A stretch of DNA of 64,000 nucleotides from assembly GCA_016342285.1 (NCBI GenBank), contig JAEINQ010000002.1, forward strand, positions 64,001 to 128,000, written 5' to 3'. Source of the DNA: Desulfobacterales bacterium (GTDB lineage Bacteria; Desulfobacterota; Desulfobacteria; Desulfobacterales; JAEINQ01). The position numbers and the translations under genes are program-made. The notes below the pieces were generated by a model. That model was not told where the DNA came from. It saw nothing but the letters and a program-made list of their open reading frames with translations, and searched no databases. Below are positions 26,943-35,848 of the stretch, piece after piece; position 1 is the first letter of the stretch; each line of letters opens with the position of its first letter.

Positions 26943-28388
26943 CTACCTGTAATAAGATTCAAAGTGCCTTGCTAAAGCATAAATATCGTAAAAAAGATTT
27001 TTATCTACATTACCAGGAATATCGCAAATACCTTTGCTCAGTAGCCTGCAGATATTGATTTCCTCTTCTGTTAGGACATAGTTATTAGCGAAAGCCCGTT
27101 GCATTAATTTTTCTGAGCAGTTATCAAGGCACTGGCTTAGCTCTTTATTTGAATATTGAGAACCTGTAATTTCATGAAAAATAGAGACGAGATCAAGTTT
27201 GAGTGTGCAGACAGGGGGATTGATTTGTCCAACGCTTGAAATGGCTTCTGTCCACCTTTTATTCGACGTAACAGATTTTAATGTCAAATTAAGCTGTTCT
27301 TCTACACCAATGTGCAAAAGTAAATAATTGTCAATTTGATTAAGAATCCAATTGCTTAAATCATCATCCCTGCCCTTTTTCAATTCTTTGAAATCAGGCC
27401 CGTAATTCATATTATGATTTGATGTTTCAAATCTGATAAGGCTTTTTGTATGGGCAATCCCTAATTTTACGTCCTTATCAGCAGCATAACATCGAAGCCA
27501 TATTTCTTCTTGTTCAGATAATTCTCCAAGTATCAATTTATAGCTGTTCATTCGAGGAATTACATCAGTGATTATTAGGCCCAGATCGGTAAGCAGTCGT
27601 TGAGAGGCGTGGAAATGGCTACGATTTTTATGAGAAGGCATACTTAGGGTGTATCCGATTTTACCGGCTCCTAATCGCAATAGCGAAAGACCCCGCTGCC
27701 AAAATAAGTACTCAAATGATGCGTCTGCTGTTGGATAAGGATCGCTCCAAAATACATCAAAAGAATTTTGAAATTCGACTGGAGTCGGATTATGGCAATC
27801 ATAATTTACAAACTCAATTTTCAAACTGTATTCTTTGCAGACGGCCCTTAAAAAATCAATCAGTTTTTCATCGATATCGAAAACACACAGCCTTCTTGAT
27901 TTTCCTAAAAGTCCAAGAGCAATGCTGCACAGATCATTATCACCAATAAAAGCAATTTCTTTGTCAACCACATCGTCGCGATACAACATGTAATTAATGC
28001 GATTTAAGGTGCTTTCAATTGTGATGCCTCGATGCCCAAATAAAAGAATTGGCGATGGTTGTTTCCTTGCAATTTGTTCCAGATTTCGTTCAAGCTGCCT
28101 TACTTCGGTTGACCAGGGAAGTATTTTTTGTGTCATAATCTCTTTGTGTTTATGCTGTCTTTTCAGGTTAGGGGAGTGTGCTAAACAAATACCTTGCTCT
28201 GTGCAGACTACTTTTCCTTCCCTGCTCAGCATTTCAAGAAAAAACAATGTATTGCGATAAGCCAAATGCATCAGATACACCAATTCAAAAAAAGAAAGGG
28301 GTTGATTGAGATCAATTGTCCGAATTAGTTCATTTTTCAGAATTTGGATTTTTTCAGATTTTTTCCATATCTGTTCTACAATATTCAT
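26943..28388 (-). CDS. BpsA-like aminopropyltransferase family protein
   Basis: 481 residues. Residues ~1-75 look like a winged helix (PLSFFELVYLMHLAYRNTLF). Residues ~95-330 are a Rossmann methyltransferase-like fold matching the branched-polyamine synthase family (BpsA/DUF43): FIGDNDLCSIALGLLG near 147, CVFDIDEKLIDFLRAVC, then FDVFWSDPYPTADASFEYLF near 214. The family's GDDD motif is GDND here. The remaining ~140 residues, with HIGVEEQLNLTLK and several cysteines, are an extension not seen in BpsA as I know it. It would transfer an aminopropyl or related group from decarboxylated SAM, or a similar donor, to an unknown acceptor. Confidence 0.75.
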   Translation of the reverse strand: MNIVEQIWKKSEKIQILKNELIRTIDLNQPLSFFELVYLMHLAYRNTLFFLEMLSREGKVVCTEQGICLAHSPNLKRQHKHKEIMTQKILPWSTEVRQLERNLEQIARKQPSPILLFGHRGITIESTLNRINYMLYRDDVVDKEIAFIGDNDLCSIALGLLGKSRRLCVFDIDEKLIDFLRAVCKEYSLKIEFVNYDCHNPTPVEFQNSFDVFWSDPYPTADASFEYLFWQRGLSLLRLGAGKIGYTLSMPSHKNRSHFHASQRLLTDLGLIITDVIPRMNSYKLILGELSEQEEIWLRCYAADKDVKLGIAHTKSLIRFETSNHNMNYGPDFKELKKGRDDDLSNWILNQIDNYLLLHIGVEEQLNLTLKSVTSNKRWTEAISSVGQINPPVCTLKLDLVSIFHEITGSQYSNKELSQCLDNCSEKLMQRAFANNYVLTEEEINICRLLSKGICDIPGNVDKNLFYDIYALARHFESYYR

Positions 28389-28397
28389 AATAGCTTT

Positions 28398-29468
28398 TTA
28401 GCCCCCTTTAATCTTATTTAATTTTTGTTTGTACTTTTTTTTAAGAGCATTTATTAATTTCCGGGTTCCGTATTTTATGCTATCGGTGGCAGGCAATCCG
28501 GTTTGTTTTTCCGCTTCATGAATAGCCTTTATGGACTCTTCCTCAGACAAGCTCTGGCAATTTAACGCAATACCGATAACCGGTGCTTGATTAATCCACG
28601 AAGCAGCACTTTCATATATTTGGATTAAATTAGGCAATGACGGAATTACAACATCGGTTCCCTTAATTGTGATTCTCGTCGGGTCATGGCAAAGAACAAG
28701 TGCATCGGGCTTTACTCCGTGTAATAAAGAAAGTGCAACACCAGAAAAACTTGGATGAATTATTGCCCCTTGTCCTTCGATAATTGACCACGCATTATTT
28801 CGAAGAGATTCAAGTACTAATTTTTCAGCCTCACCAGCAATATAGTCCCCGGCTATATTATCAATACAGCTTCCTTTGCCCGATAAAATGATTCCAGCTT
28901 GTCCGGTTGCAACGAAATTGCAGTTCAAGTTTTGCCGAACTGCTTCTGCTTGGATTGCCAAGGAGGCTGTCATTTTTCCTACTGAACAATCGCTTCCTAC
29001 AGTCAAAACTGTAAAACTATCTTTAGGGTGGACAATATTTTGTGATATCCTGGTTTCGTTTGGAGGCTGTCTCACATCGTAAAGATTTATGCCCTTTCTG
29101 TTTACTGCCTTGGCTATTGCGACATCATTTGTTAAAGCCTGATGAAACCATGATACGATATTCATCTCCAACTGAACAGCTATTAAAATTTGCTCTCTCC
29201 AGTATGAAGGCAAGATCCCATTTTCTGGATAGGCCCCCATTACTATGGATTGAGGCATCTTGTCCAATATTTCGTGGATATTGTCTATTATGGGAATGTT
29301 GTCATTGGTTTTTTTTATGTCGCCAACCGACTTCCCGGCTGTGGATCGATCAATAACCGCCATTATGGTATTCGGTGCATTTCTTATTATTCCCATCGCC
29401 GTTTTGGTTTGGTGTGTTCGAAAAAGCCCATCAGCCAGAAGCACACTTCTATAGCCTAAAATAGTCAT
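28398..29468 (-). CDS. DUF1611 (DgcN-like) P-loop protein
   Basis: 356 residues of the DUF1611 family, which includes the proposed D-glutamate N-acyltransferase DgcN. A variant P-loop TVGSDCSVGKMTASLAI lies near residue 156, followed by FVATGQAGIILSGKG and IEGQGAIIHPSFSGV, all family-typical. The N-terminal half (residues 1-140) has a Rossmann-like pattern with IVMGAYPENGILPSYWREQI. The start overlaps the Nudix stop as ATGA. A role in acylating or ligating an amino-acid-like substrate is inferred from the family only. Confidence 0.82.
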   Translation of the reverse strand: MTILGYRSVLLADGLFRTHQTKTAMGIIRNAPNTIMAVIDRSTAGKSVGDIKKTNDNIPIIDNIHEILDKMPQSIVMGAYPENGILPSYWREQILIAVQLEMNIVSWFHQALTNDVAIAKAVNRKGINLYDVRQPPNETRISQNIVHPKDSFTVLTVGSDCSVGKMTASLAIQAEAVRQNLNCNFVATGQAGIILSGKGSCIDNIAGDYIAGEAEKLVLESLRNNAWSIIEGQGAIIHPSFSGVALSLLHGVKPDALVLCHDPTRITIKGTDVVIPSLPNLIQIYESAASWINQAPVIGIALNCQSLSEEESIKAIHEAEKQTGLPATDSIKYGTRKLINALKKKYKQKLNKIKGG

Positions 29469-29926
29469 ATAGCCTCATAAATAATTCCAGATAAAAATCG
29501 TTCAATTAATACTCGGTCTGGCTGAAATAATTCTGACAGATGTAAAGCTTCATCTGGTAAATACCATTGCCAATTTTTACGGAAACTGCATTCATCATCA
29601 TGATCATGGGGTATGCCAGAAAACCAATCTGCTTTCATTCCAATTGTTACATAGGAACGATTCTTTTCTTTCCGATAAAAATCATATACTGATATAAGGT
29701 TAATGTTATCAATTAAAATCCCAGCCTCTTCAGATACTTCCCGTTTTGCACACTGAATCAGACTCTCATTATTCTCCAAATGCCCCCCGGGCACACCATA
29801 ATAAAAAAACCCCGAACCTTTTCCGCAGCTTTCTCCAATAAGAATTTTACTGTTTTTGACTACTATTGTAGCTACTCCTACAAAAGGACGGCGCTCTTTG
29901 TTTTTGTCAATTATTATCGATTTCAT
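29465..29926 (-). CDS. Nudix hydrolase
   Basis: 153 residues from the ATG at 29926 (GGAG 7 bases upstream; a GTG one codon before is less likely). The Nudix box is intact: GGHLENNESLIQCAKREVSE followed by EAG, with the REVSEE metal-binding helix. Nudix enzymes cleave nucleoside diphosphates linked to another group. The preceding strand FFYYGVPGGHLE and following INLISVYDFYRKEKNRSYVT fit the fold. Second gene of the operon; four-base overlap with the DUF1611 gene suggests translational coupling. Confidence 0.88.
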   Translation of the reverse strand: MKSIIIDKNKERRPFVGVATIVVKNSKILIGESCGKGSGFFYYGVPGGHLENNESLIQCAKREVSEEAGILIDNINLISVYDFYRKEKNRSYVTIGMKADWFSGIPHDHDDECSFRKNWQWYLPDEALHLSELFQPDRVLIERFLSGIIYEAI

Positions 29927-29989
29927 CACTTAACTCCGCTATCAATTATGAACCACAGAACTTTCTGACAATGCAATTCCAATTTCAAA

Positions 29990-31228
29990 CTATTTAGAAC
30001 TATTCCAATATGCCGGATTACAAATACAGCATCCAGTTTCTAATTCAGAATATTTGGAATTTAAAAACGACTGACATAAAAAGAAAAAATTCATTTTCTG
30101 CTCATTACAGATATCGATTATTTGATCTGCAGTCTTTGATCTATATGAAAATGCAGGGTAATAATTGTCATCGATTCTTTCTTTTTCCATATTGTTTATG
30201 AAAGGATACATATGGGATTCCATTTTTTTAAGGTTTTCCAGGATTTTAATGTGAAATTTGCAGAATCCGATTCCCACTTGCTCAACTCCTGCCTCAATTG
30301 CTTCAGTGATTGTATTGGATATCTGCTCCATATCATCATTTAATCCGGGAATTATGGGACGGTAGAGCAAGACAACTCGAATCCCTTTTTTAGTAAGTTT
30401 TTGAATCTTTGGAGTTGGAAATCGTCTGGCATTATAAGGGAGATTGGTCTCTAAATCCGTCAGATTCGTGAATGAGAATGTCACAATAATGTTATCGGAT
30501 ATTGATTTTAATAAATTAACATAATAATCATCAGCGATATGCGTTGATTTTGTTCCGATAAAAATCCGAGCTCCTGCTTTTTTTATTACATTGACTGCTT
30601 TTGTCAGTAAATCAAAATGACAGCTTACCGTAGAGGCTAAATCCGATATCGAACCAATATGAATTGGAAATCCTCTGTCTATCAGATCGATTATGTTTTT
30701 ATTTTTTAGATCTTTTTCAAGCTGTTTATGTGCGTAAGGCAAGACAATTGTTGGGCTGGCCCAATCGTAATTTGCGAAACAATAAGTGCATTGGTGAGGG
30801 CAAGATTCCATGGCGTGATAGACTAAGCGAAGGCCACAATCAAGTTTTTCTTTATAAGCAGAATATGTTAATCCATATACCGATCCAACTAAATCTATCA
30901 AGACTGGTTTTTCGGAATTCTTTAGATAGAGAACCTCGCTTCTCATTTGCTTTGGTTGACATCCAAACAGATCAGAATCAATGTTATCGTGAACATTCTG
31001 AACTGATTCTAAAGTTGTCTCAAATTCGGAAGAGAAATTGCTGAGTATGATTCCCCCATTGCTTCTTTTGACAAGATCTGCAAGTTGATACGGATTTCCG
31101 CGGACAAAAATTCGACCCTGATGACAAAAGTCCTCCAAACCACCCATTAAATAATCATCATTTACAATAGAGGATATCAATTTTGAATCTATAATAATGT
31201 TCCGATAACCTAATTCACTAAACTTCAT
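29990..31228 (-). CDS. Radical SAM protein, spore-photolyase-like branch
   Basis: 412 residues. The 4Fe-4S motif is SCPHQCTYCFANYDW (near 141-148, CxxxCxxC). This spacing and the FANY-type loop fit radical SAM enzymes of the spore-photoproduct-lyase-like (SPL) branch. SAM-binding segments HIGSISDLAS and FIGTKSTHIAD follow. The C-terminus has three close cysteines (TGCCICNPAYW, near 398), possibly a second cluster or substrate site. First gene of the six-gene AT-rich operon; GGGAGAAGG precedes the ATG. It likely makes a radical-based change to the compound the operon handles; the substrate is unknown. Confidence 0.85.
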   Translation of the reverse strand: MKFSELGYRNIIIDSKLISSIVNDDYLMGGLEDFCHQGRIFVRGNPYQLADLVKRSNGGIILSNFSSEFETTLESVQNVHDNIDSDLFGCQPKQMRSEVLYLKNSEKPVLIDLVGSVYGLTYSAYKEKLDCGLRLVYHAMESCPHQCTYCFANYDWASPTIVLPYAHKQLEKDLKNKNIIDLIDRGFPIHIGSISDLASTVSCHFDLLTKAVNVIKKAGARIFIGTKSTHIADDYYVNLLKSISDNIIVTFSFTNLTDLETNLPYNARRFPTPKIQKLTKKGIRVVLLYRPIIPGLNDDMEQISNTITEAIEAGVEQVGIGFCKFHIKILENLKKMESHMYPFINNMEKERIDDNYYPAFSYRSKTADQIIDICNEQKMNFFFLCQSFLNSKYSELETGCCICNPAYWNSSK

Positions 31229-31347
31229 TTCTATTGACCTTCTCCCATAAATTTTGTTAATTTTTTTTTAAGGGGGGGATTCATCTATTATGTTTGCCCC
31301 TTGGTGTAAAGTAAGATTTCTCTCTCCGTCCGCCCCCAAGGGCTTCA

Positions 31348-31398
31348 TTTTAACCTTTCCAAATAACCGGCTCGACCGGTTCATTTGGTTTGTTGAAA
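31348..31398 (-). other. attC-like hairpin (proximal)
   Basis: Plus strand: TTTTAAC (31348-31354) pairs with GTTGAAA (31392-31398) over 7 positions, one wobble. After short unpaired spacers, CCAAAT-AACCGG pairs with CCGGTT-(unpaired C)-ATTTGG over 12 bp with one extrahelical base; the loop is CTCGA. Read on the minus strand the core box is GTTAAAA, with the gene before it ending at 31420. This is the architecture of an integron attC site. Confidence 0.6.
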
Positions 31399-31419
31399 AA
31401 TTTGTTTGTTTTATTTAAG

Positions 31420-32592
31420 TTAGTTATTTTCATATGATAAATGCTGGCACTTTGCCTTGGTTTTTCTGAATTTTCCTTTGCAGCTTCGATTAAACTCTGA
31501 CAAAAAGAAACCTGCTAACGCTCGACTTTCAAAATGTTCTGATAGTTTGTTCATCAAAAGAAAGTATTGGCGTGTACTATTAACACTATACATATATGGT
31601 GCACCAATACAGTCATACAAATCGTCGGGGGTTCCCAGCGGGGTAAAACTTTTTGATTTACCAGTATGCAGATTCACAATTGCAACCGATTCAATATATG
31701 TCCTTTTTGAAAGTATTGATGTAGAATCGCAATGATAAATAATTTGTGCAACATAAGAAACTGTTTTATGAGGTTGAAATCTTTGATCAGTCACATCGTA
31801 TTTTTTGAACACAACTTCTTTATTTTTTCCTCCGAATTCTTTTTTGAATGTAATTAATTGGTCATTATTACTTGTTTTTGCTATTGCAAAAGCATCAATT
31901 ATTTTTTTATCAGTTTTACTAAGACTCTGGAATACGCGTTGATCACCTTTTGTTATTATCTCTCCGCATGATGATCCTAAATTAGTTGCCTCCGAAGTGC
32001 TTAGTGTGTACCTTGGATGCTTTAATGTCGCAAAAGTAACAATGGCTTGAGTGTTTAAAGATTCCAGTTTGTCTTTCCCTATAAAACCTTCGACAATTTC
32101 GGGGGAAGTCTTACTTCCTCGATTACCAACAAGTTTCAAAGTCCCCTCACTGATTTCAATTTTTTCAAAAACCTCTCCAGCACCTATTTCTAATAATTGG
32201 TCGTCATTGGTTGGATCACATTGCTCTTTTAAACAAATAGAATGAGTTTTGTTGAATATAACACTTTGTGTTCCATATAAATCCTTGAAAGAACTACCAG
32301 ATACTGCCGATTTATGAATGAACAAACGGACCCCGTCTTGTGTTGTGGCTGAAAGATATTCTTGGCCAACTTTTAAAAAAGGTTCGTTTTCATCGATATT
32401 GAATAGTAAAAAGCCTCTTGGTATAAATGTTTTTACACGGTATCCTCCATCTTCTTTCACTGTATTAAGACCATATGTTTCTCTGATCGTCACTTTTGCA
32501 TCACTAAGCCCATTGCCAATGGCCATATTTATGTTTGTCATATGGAAAATAACAACACATATACTGAGAAATAGAATTTTAAATTTTTCCAT
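31420..32592 (-). CDS. Hypothetical exported protein
   Basis: 390 residues from the ATG at 32592 (AAGGAG upstream; a GTG one codon earlier is less likely). Signal peptide KFKILFLSICVVIFHMTNIN, then a periplasmic protein with an SH3-like early part (GGYRVKTFIPRGFLLFNIDE, VGQEYLSATTQDGVRLFI) and many serines and asparagines. Cysteines near 125, 130, 205, 292 and 330 could form disulfides. AT-rich like the operon downstream. It follows the 173-residue gene by 18 bases, so the two are probably expressed together. No family recognised. Confidence 0.75.
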   Translation of the reverse strand: MEKFKILFLSICVVIFHMTNINMAIGNGLSDAKVTIRETYGLNTVKEDGGYRVKTFIPRGFLLFNIDENEPFLKVGQEYLSATTQDGVRLFIHKSAVSGSSFKDLYGTQSVIFNKTHSICLKEQCDPTNDDQLLEIGAGEVFEKIEISEGTLKLVGNRGSKTSPEIVEGFIGKDKLESLNTQAIVTFATLKHPRYTLSTSEATNLGSSCGEIITKGDQRVFQSLSKTDKKIIDAFAIAKTSNNDQLITFKKEFGGKNKEVVFKKYDVTDQRFQPHKTVSYVAQIIYHCDSTSILSKRTYIESVAIVNLHTGKSKSFTPLGTPDDLYDCIGAPYMYSVNSTRQYFLLMNKLSEHFESRALAGFFLSEFNRSCKGKFRKTKAKCQHLSYENN

Positions 32593-32610
32593 CACAGCTC
32601 CTTATTGGTT

Positions 32611-33132
32611 CTATTCGGTTGATAAAGCCATAATTGCGGCTTTTTTCAAAGTTGTAAGAAAAATTTGGTATTTTTTCTTTAATTCTGTTAAATCACTCCT
32701 GTACGGTTCTATATCGCCATCAGAATAGGAAATCAGCTTCATATTCAAATCTTCCATAGCTTTTATAAAAGATTTCCCTTCATTATTCACTGCCAGGTGA
32801 TGAGCTGATATCACTTCAATTTCCGATTTTAACTTAATGATTTGATTATATAATTTTACTCTTTGATTGTTATCCAAAGGTACTTCATCATTTATAAAAC
32901 GAGATGCTTCAATTAAATACAGTGAAAATTCATTTTTTATTTGGCTTGCTCCCTCAATTATGAATTGGCTTTCCATTTGCAAAATGGCCAGTTTTTTAAT
33001 CTGCTCTCTACTGTGGTCTTCAGCGCATTTTTGCATTCCAAACAGTATCAATGAAGCAAGTAAACCAAAAACGAGTTTGTCGATTACATTTTTAATAATT
33101 TCTTCTTTTGCAAATTGGGATAGTTTGATCAT
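32611..33132 (-). CDS. Hypothetical membrane-anchored coiled-coil protein
   Basis: 173 residues. A single membrane segment near the N-terminus (VFGLLASLILFGMQKC, about 21-36) is followed by a long charged helical region likely to form coiled coil (SREQIKKLAILQMESQFIIE, then RVKLYNQIIKLKSEIEVISA). Starts 9 bases after an AACGAAATT-type stretch and a GTTAGGA sequence 13 bases before the ATG. No family recognised. AT-rich, and probably in one unit with the next gene. Confidence 0.7.
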   Translation of the reverse strand: MIKLSQFAKEEIIKNVIDKLVFGLLASLILFGMQKCAEDHSREQIKKLAILQMESQFIIEGASQIKNEFSLYLIEASRFINDEVPLDNNQRVKLYNQIIKLKSEIEVISAHHLAVNNEGKSFIKAMEDLNMKLISYSDGDIEPYRSDLTELKKKYQIFLTTLKKAAIMALSTE

Positions 33133-33232
33133 TATGTTTCCTAACGAAATTTATTAATTTGACTATGCTGACGCCGTGAATCTTTGAACAAGTAAGTGAG
33201 TAGTTCTGTTTAGCCCCGCAATTAAAAAAGTG

Positions 33233-33262
33233 TTGACAGCAGATTCTCAATAATTCTATAGA
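33233..33262 (+). promoter_or_regulatory. Promoter-like sequence before the integrase relic
   Basis: TTGACA (33233-33238), 18-base spacer, TATAGA (33257-33262), on the plus strand about 55 bases before the relic integrase frame. It may be the old integrase promoter. Confidence 0.5.
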
Positions 33263-33316
33263 TTTCTAACTGTTTATCATGAATAATGCGTGTTAAACGG
33301 ATACGGTTAAAAACAG

Positions 33317-33559
33317 ATGGAAAAGATCCCCCTTACCCTTGAAGCCAATTTCTAATCCGTGTTGCTTCACAGTGGCATCGACTCCATGGAGCAACCAAAC
33401 TATTTGAAATGGCTCCGTTATTACTTGGATTTCTGCCGCAAATACTAGCACGACGCCTCCGTACCGGAAAGCCTTCCCCATTTTCAAAACAAAAAACCCC
33501 ACCATCGTGAATTGATAGCAGGGTTTATCGGTCAGCGTGCATGGACGCCCTCCAGATTT
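33317..33559 (+). pseudogene. Relic integron-type tyrosine recombinase (N-terminal part)
   Basis: One frame from the ATG at 33317 reads MEKIPLTLEANF, stop, SVLLHSGIDSMEQPN, YLKWLRYYLDFCRKY, stop, then HDASVPESLPHF and an unrelated-looking tail to a stop at 33560. The YLKWLRYYLDFCRKY segment is the hallmark of the N-terminal SAM-like domain of integron integrases and close relatives. Two in-frame stops and loss of the catalytic R-H-R-Y domain show it is dead. Its start faces the AT-rich genes on the opposite strand, as intI does in an integron. Confidence 0.7.
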
Positions 33560-34427
33560 TAATTTAGAGCTAATTTTCAATGTCCTTGTCCCTACTAAAG
33601 GCAGGCTTTGCTGTCAAGAGATTTGATCATGTTGATTGAAACGCGAAAAATAGAGCAATTGATGGAAGACTTGTGAAAATTTTGGCCTGATTGAGGGTTC
33701 TTTTTGGCACGGATGACGCGGATTTCACGGATTATTTGGTCGGCTGATCACCAATGAAGCTCAAAGCTCAAAGCTGATAGCCGATAGCTGATAGTTTATG
33801 AAAACTGGGTTTCCTATGAGCAATTGGCTTTCAGCTAAGAGCTAAACCGGTGCTCCGGCCGAACAAATGGTGGCATGCGGCTTCGCCTTTCAGGCTACGC
33901 CGCACAGGTGCGACCTCGCTTTTCAAGCTTCCGTCTACGCCTTACAGGCTTCGCCGGACAAGTCGCCGGACAAGTCGCGCGGATTTCGCGGATTTTTTGA
34001 CGGCCGGCCGTATGCCGACTATCACGGGCGCTGCCTTGCGGCAGAAGGCCACCCGTTAAATTTGTTGGAGCGGATCGGTTCAATTGTTTTCACCGCCCAT
34101 TCGCTTCAGTCTTACGTCTACGCTCTTTGAGCTACGCCGCACAGGTCGCCTTTCGGCTACGCCCGACAAGACGCTCATTAGAGCTCGCAGAGATCGCGGA
34201 GAAATTTGTTCTTTTATCCAATCGGGAAATGACGATTGGATAAAACCATCGGCCTGACGGCGGGGACGGGTCTGTGCCGCGAAAAGACTGAGTGCTTATG
34301 GATTGCCGCCGGTCTCCAGGCAATCCATAAAATACCGTCTCTGTGTGCCCTGTGGCCCTGTGGGGCGTAGCTCGCAGGTACGTGTTCACAGGGGTGAAAC
34401 ATTTGGAAATCCCAAAATCCTCTTGGG
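33560..34427. repeat. Gene-free stretch with dispersed repeats
   Basis: 33701-33752 (TTTTTGGCACGGATGAC...GATCACC) and 33849-33910 (GGTGCTCCGGCCGAAC...CGCACAGGTG) recur at 35951-35993 and 36055-36116 in the same orientation. From ~33880 to ~34170 there are many copies of the GCTTTTCAAGCTACGCCG family. AAGCTCAAAGCTGATAGC-type short repeats lie near 33758-33800. No gene supported. Confidence 0.6.
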
Positions 34428-34543
34428 GTAAGCGTTTACAGGGTGCTGTAGCTGCAAGGCTTCGGGCACGCAGTCGTACTCTGCGTACTTCAAGTGCCCG
34501 GTAACGCAGTCACGCCTCGGCGTGATGCCCTGTGAACGCTTAC
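34428..34543. repeat. Structured element: branched inverted repeat
   Basis: Outer arms GTAAGCGTTTACAGGG (34428-34443) and CCCTGTGAACGCTTAC (34528-34543) pair at 15 of 16 positions. Inside are two further hairpins: CGGGC/GCCCG with ACGCAG/CTGCGT (34463-34500), and CACGC-CTCG-GCGTG (34511-34524). The result is a possible three-way junction in DNA or RNA. No open frame crosses it. Confidence 0.6.
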
Positions 34544-34612
34544 GCTCGCAGAGCGTAGACCTATCTGCTGGTGACATAGAAAAAACGTCGTCGAATTTAT
34601 GCCCTTGTGCGC

Positions 34613-35848
34613 TTAGGTGGCATCTGAGCGGTCTTTCTGAAAAGGTCCGATTCGATCACACAGGGTCTGGATATACTCTGAAAAATTGATGACGGTCGTT
34701 TGCCTGTTCAGGGGGACGGTTTCTTCTGACAGGGAAAGAAGCCAGCCGGGAGCTATGTTCAGTTCTGTAAAAATTTTTCTGAAGCGATCCATATTCCCAG
34801 CCATTCTCAAATTCGGTGTTTTGCTCAGCTTGATCTCGACCGGAAGGATCTCTTGATAGGACCTTTCAATAATGAGATCGATTTCCAGGTTGTTGTTTGT
34901 TCGAAGAAAATATAGTTTCGGTTGCCGGCCGTTATTGAAATATATCTTCAGGGTTTCCTGGACGCAGTAATTCTCAAACAGTGCTCCCGCCATGGGACCC
35001 TGCATCAAATGATTTGAATCCTTCAATCCGGTCAGATAGCAAACCAGGCCACAATCAAAAAAATAAATTTTCGGAGATTTCGTGATCCGTTTGCCAAGAT
35101 TGCTGTGATAGGGGGGCAGCAGATAGATGATCCGACATGCTTCCAGAATGGAAATCCATTTTTTAACGGTCGGCACGGTAATGCCCAATGCGTTTGCAAA
35201 CTCGGACAGATTGAGAATTTGGGAACACCGGGCCGCCAGCAGTTGCATAAAACGTTGAAAGTCTCTCAAACTGCCGATGTTGTAAATGCTTCGAATATCA
35301 CGCTCCAGATACGTTTGGACATACGACCCGTACCATGTCTCTGTGTCTATAAGCGGATGGGTAACCGGTTCCGGAAAAGAGCCGGTAAGACAGGCGTGAA
35401 CAAAGCCGGCCTCGGTGCTGGCAAAATCGGTTTGGGTTTTTATTTCGGTTATCGAAAACGGCGGCAGATCAAGAAGGGCAACCCTTCCAGCAAGTGAATC
35501 TCCAAGATTTTTGATCATATGAAACTGTTGTGATCCGGTGAAAACCAACATCCCTTTTCTGTCACGCTGGGTATCGATTCGAATTTTGGCATATGAAAGA
35601 AGGTCGGGTGCATTCTGTATTTCATCAATGATCGCTTTTTCTCTGAGGCTGTCAAAAAAGAGTTGCGGATCCGCCAAAGCTCTTTCTCTGGTAACCGGGT
35701 CATCCAATGTAACATATTGATAATCTGGCAGGATTTGGGTGAGAAGCGTGGTTTTTCCGGACTGTCGCGGGCCGGTGACAGCCAAGCTGGCAAATGTATT
35801 CAGAACCTGTCGCACAATCGGTTCTATCTGTCGATGAATGTATCTCAT
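34613..35848 (-). CDS. DUF4143-family AAA ATPase
   Basis: 411 residues. An N-terminal AAA ATPase (about 15-190) has Walker A VTGPRQSGKTTLL and Walker B AIIDEIQNAP. The C-terminal DUF4143 part (about 210-380) includes YFLRTNNNLEIDLIIE, with a D-x-(hydrophobic) motif resembling a degraded nuclease core. Family members are widespread and usually lone, mobile-looking genes of unclear function. GC content is intermediate. It lies between the two direct repeats at 33701-33910 and 35951-36116, so it could have arrived with them. Confidence 0.85.
   Translation of the reverse strand: MRYIHRQIEPIVRQVLNTFASLAVTGPRQSGKTTLLTQILPDYQYVTLDDPVTRERALADPQLFFDSLREKAIIDEIQNAPDLLSYAKIRIDTQRDRKGMLVFTGSQQFHMIKNLGDSLAGRVALLDLPPFSITEIKTQTDFASTEAGFVHACLTGSFPEPVTHPLIDTETWYGSYVQTYLERDIRSIYNIGSLRDFQRFMQLLAARCSQILNLSEFANALGITVPTVKKWISILEACRIIYLLPPYHSNLGKRITKSPKIYFFDCGLVCYLTGLKDSNHLMQGPMAGALFENYCVQETLKIYFNNGRQPKLYFLRTNNNLEIDLIIERSYQEILPVEIKLSKTPNLRMAGNMDRFRKIFTELNIAPGWLLSLSEETVPLNRQTTVINFSEYIQTLCDRIGPFQKDRSDAT

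Noticed and set aside
33293..33580. 95-residue open frame on the minus strand
   Set aside because: It is the antisense of the integrase relic, which carries clear homology on the plus strand.
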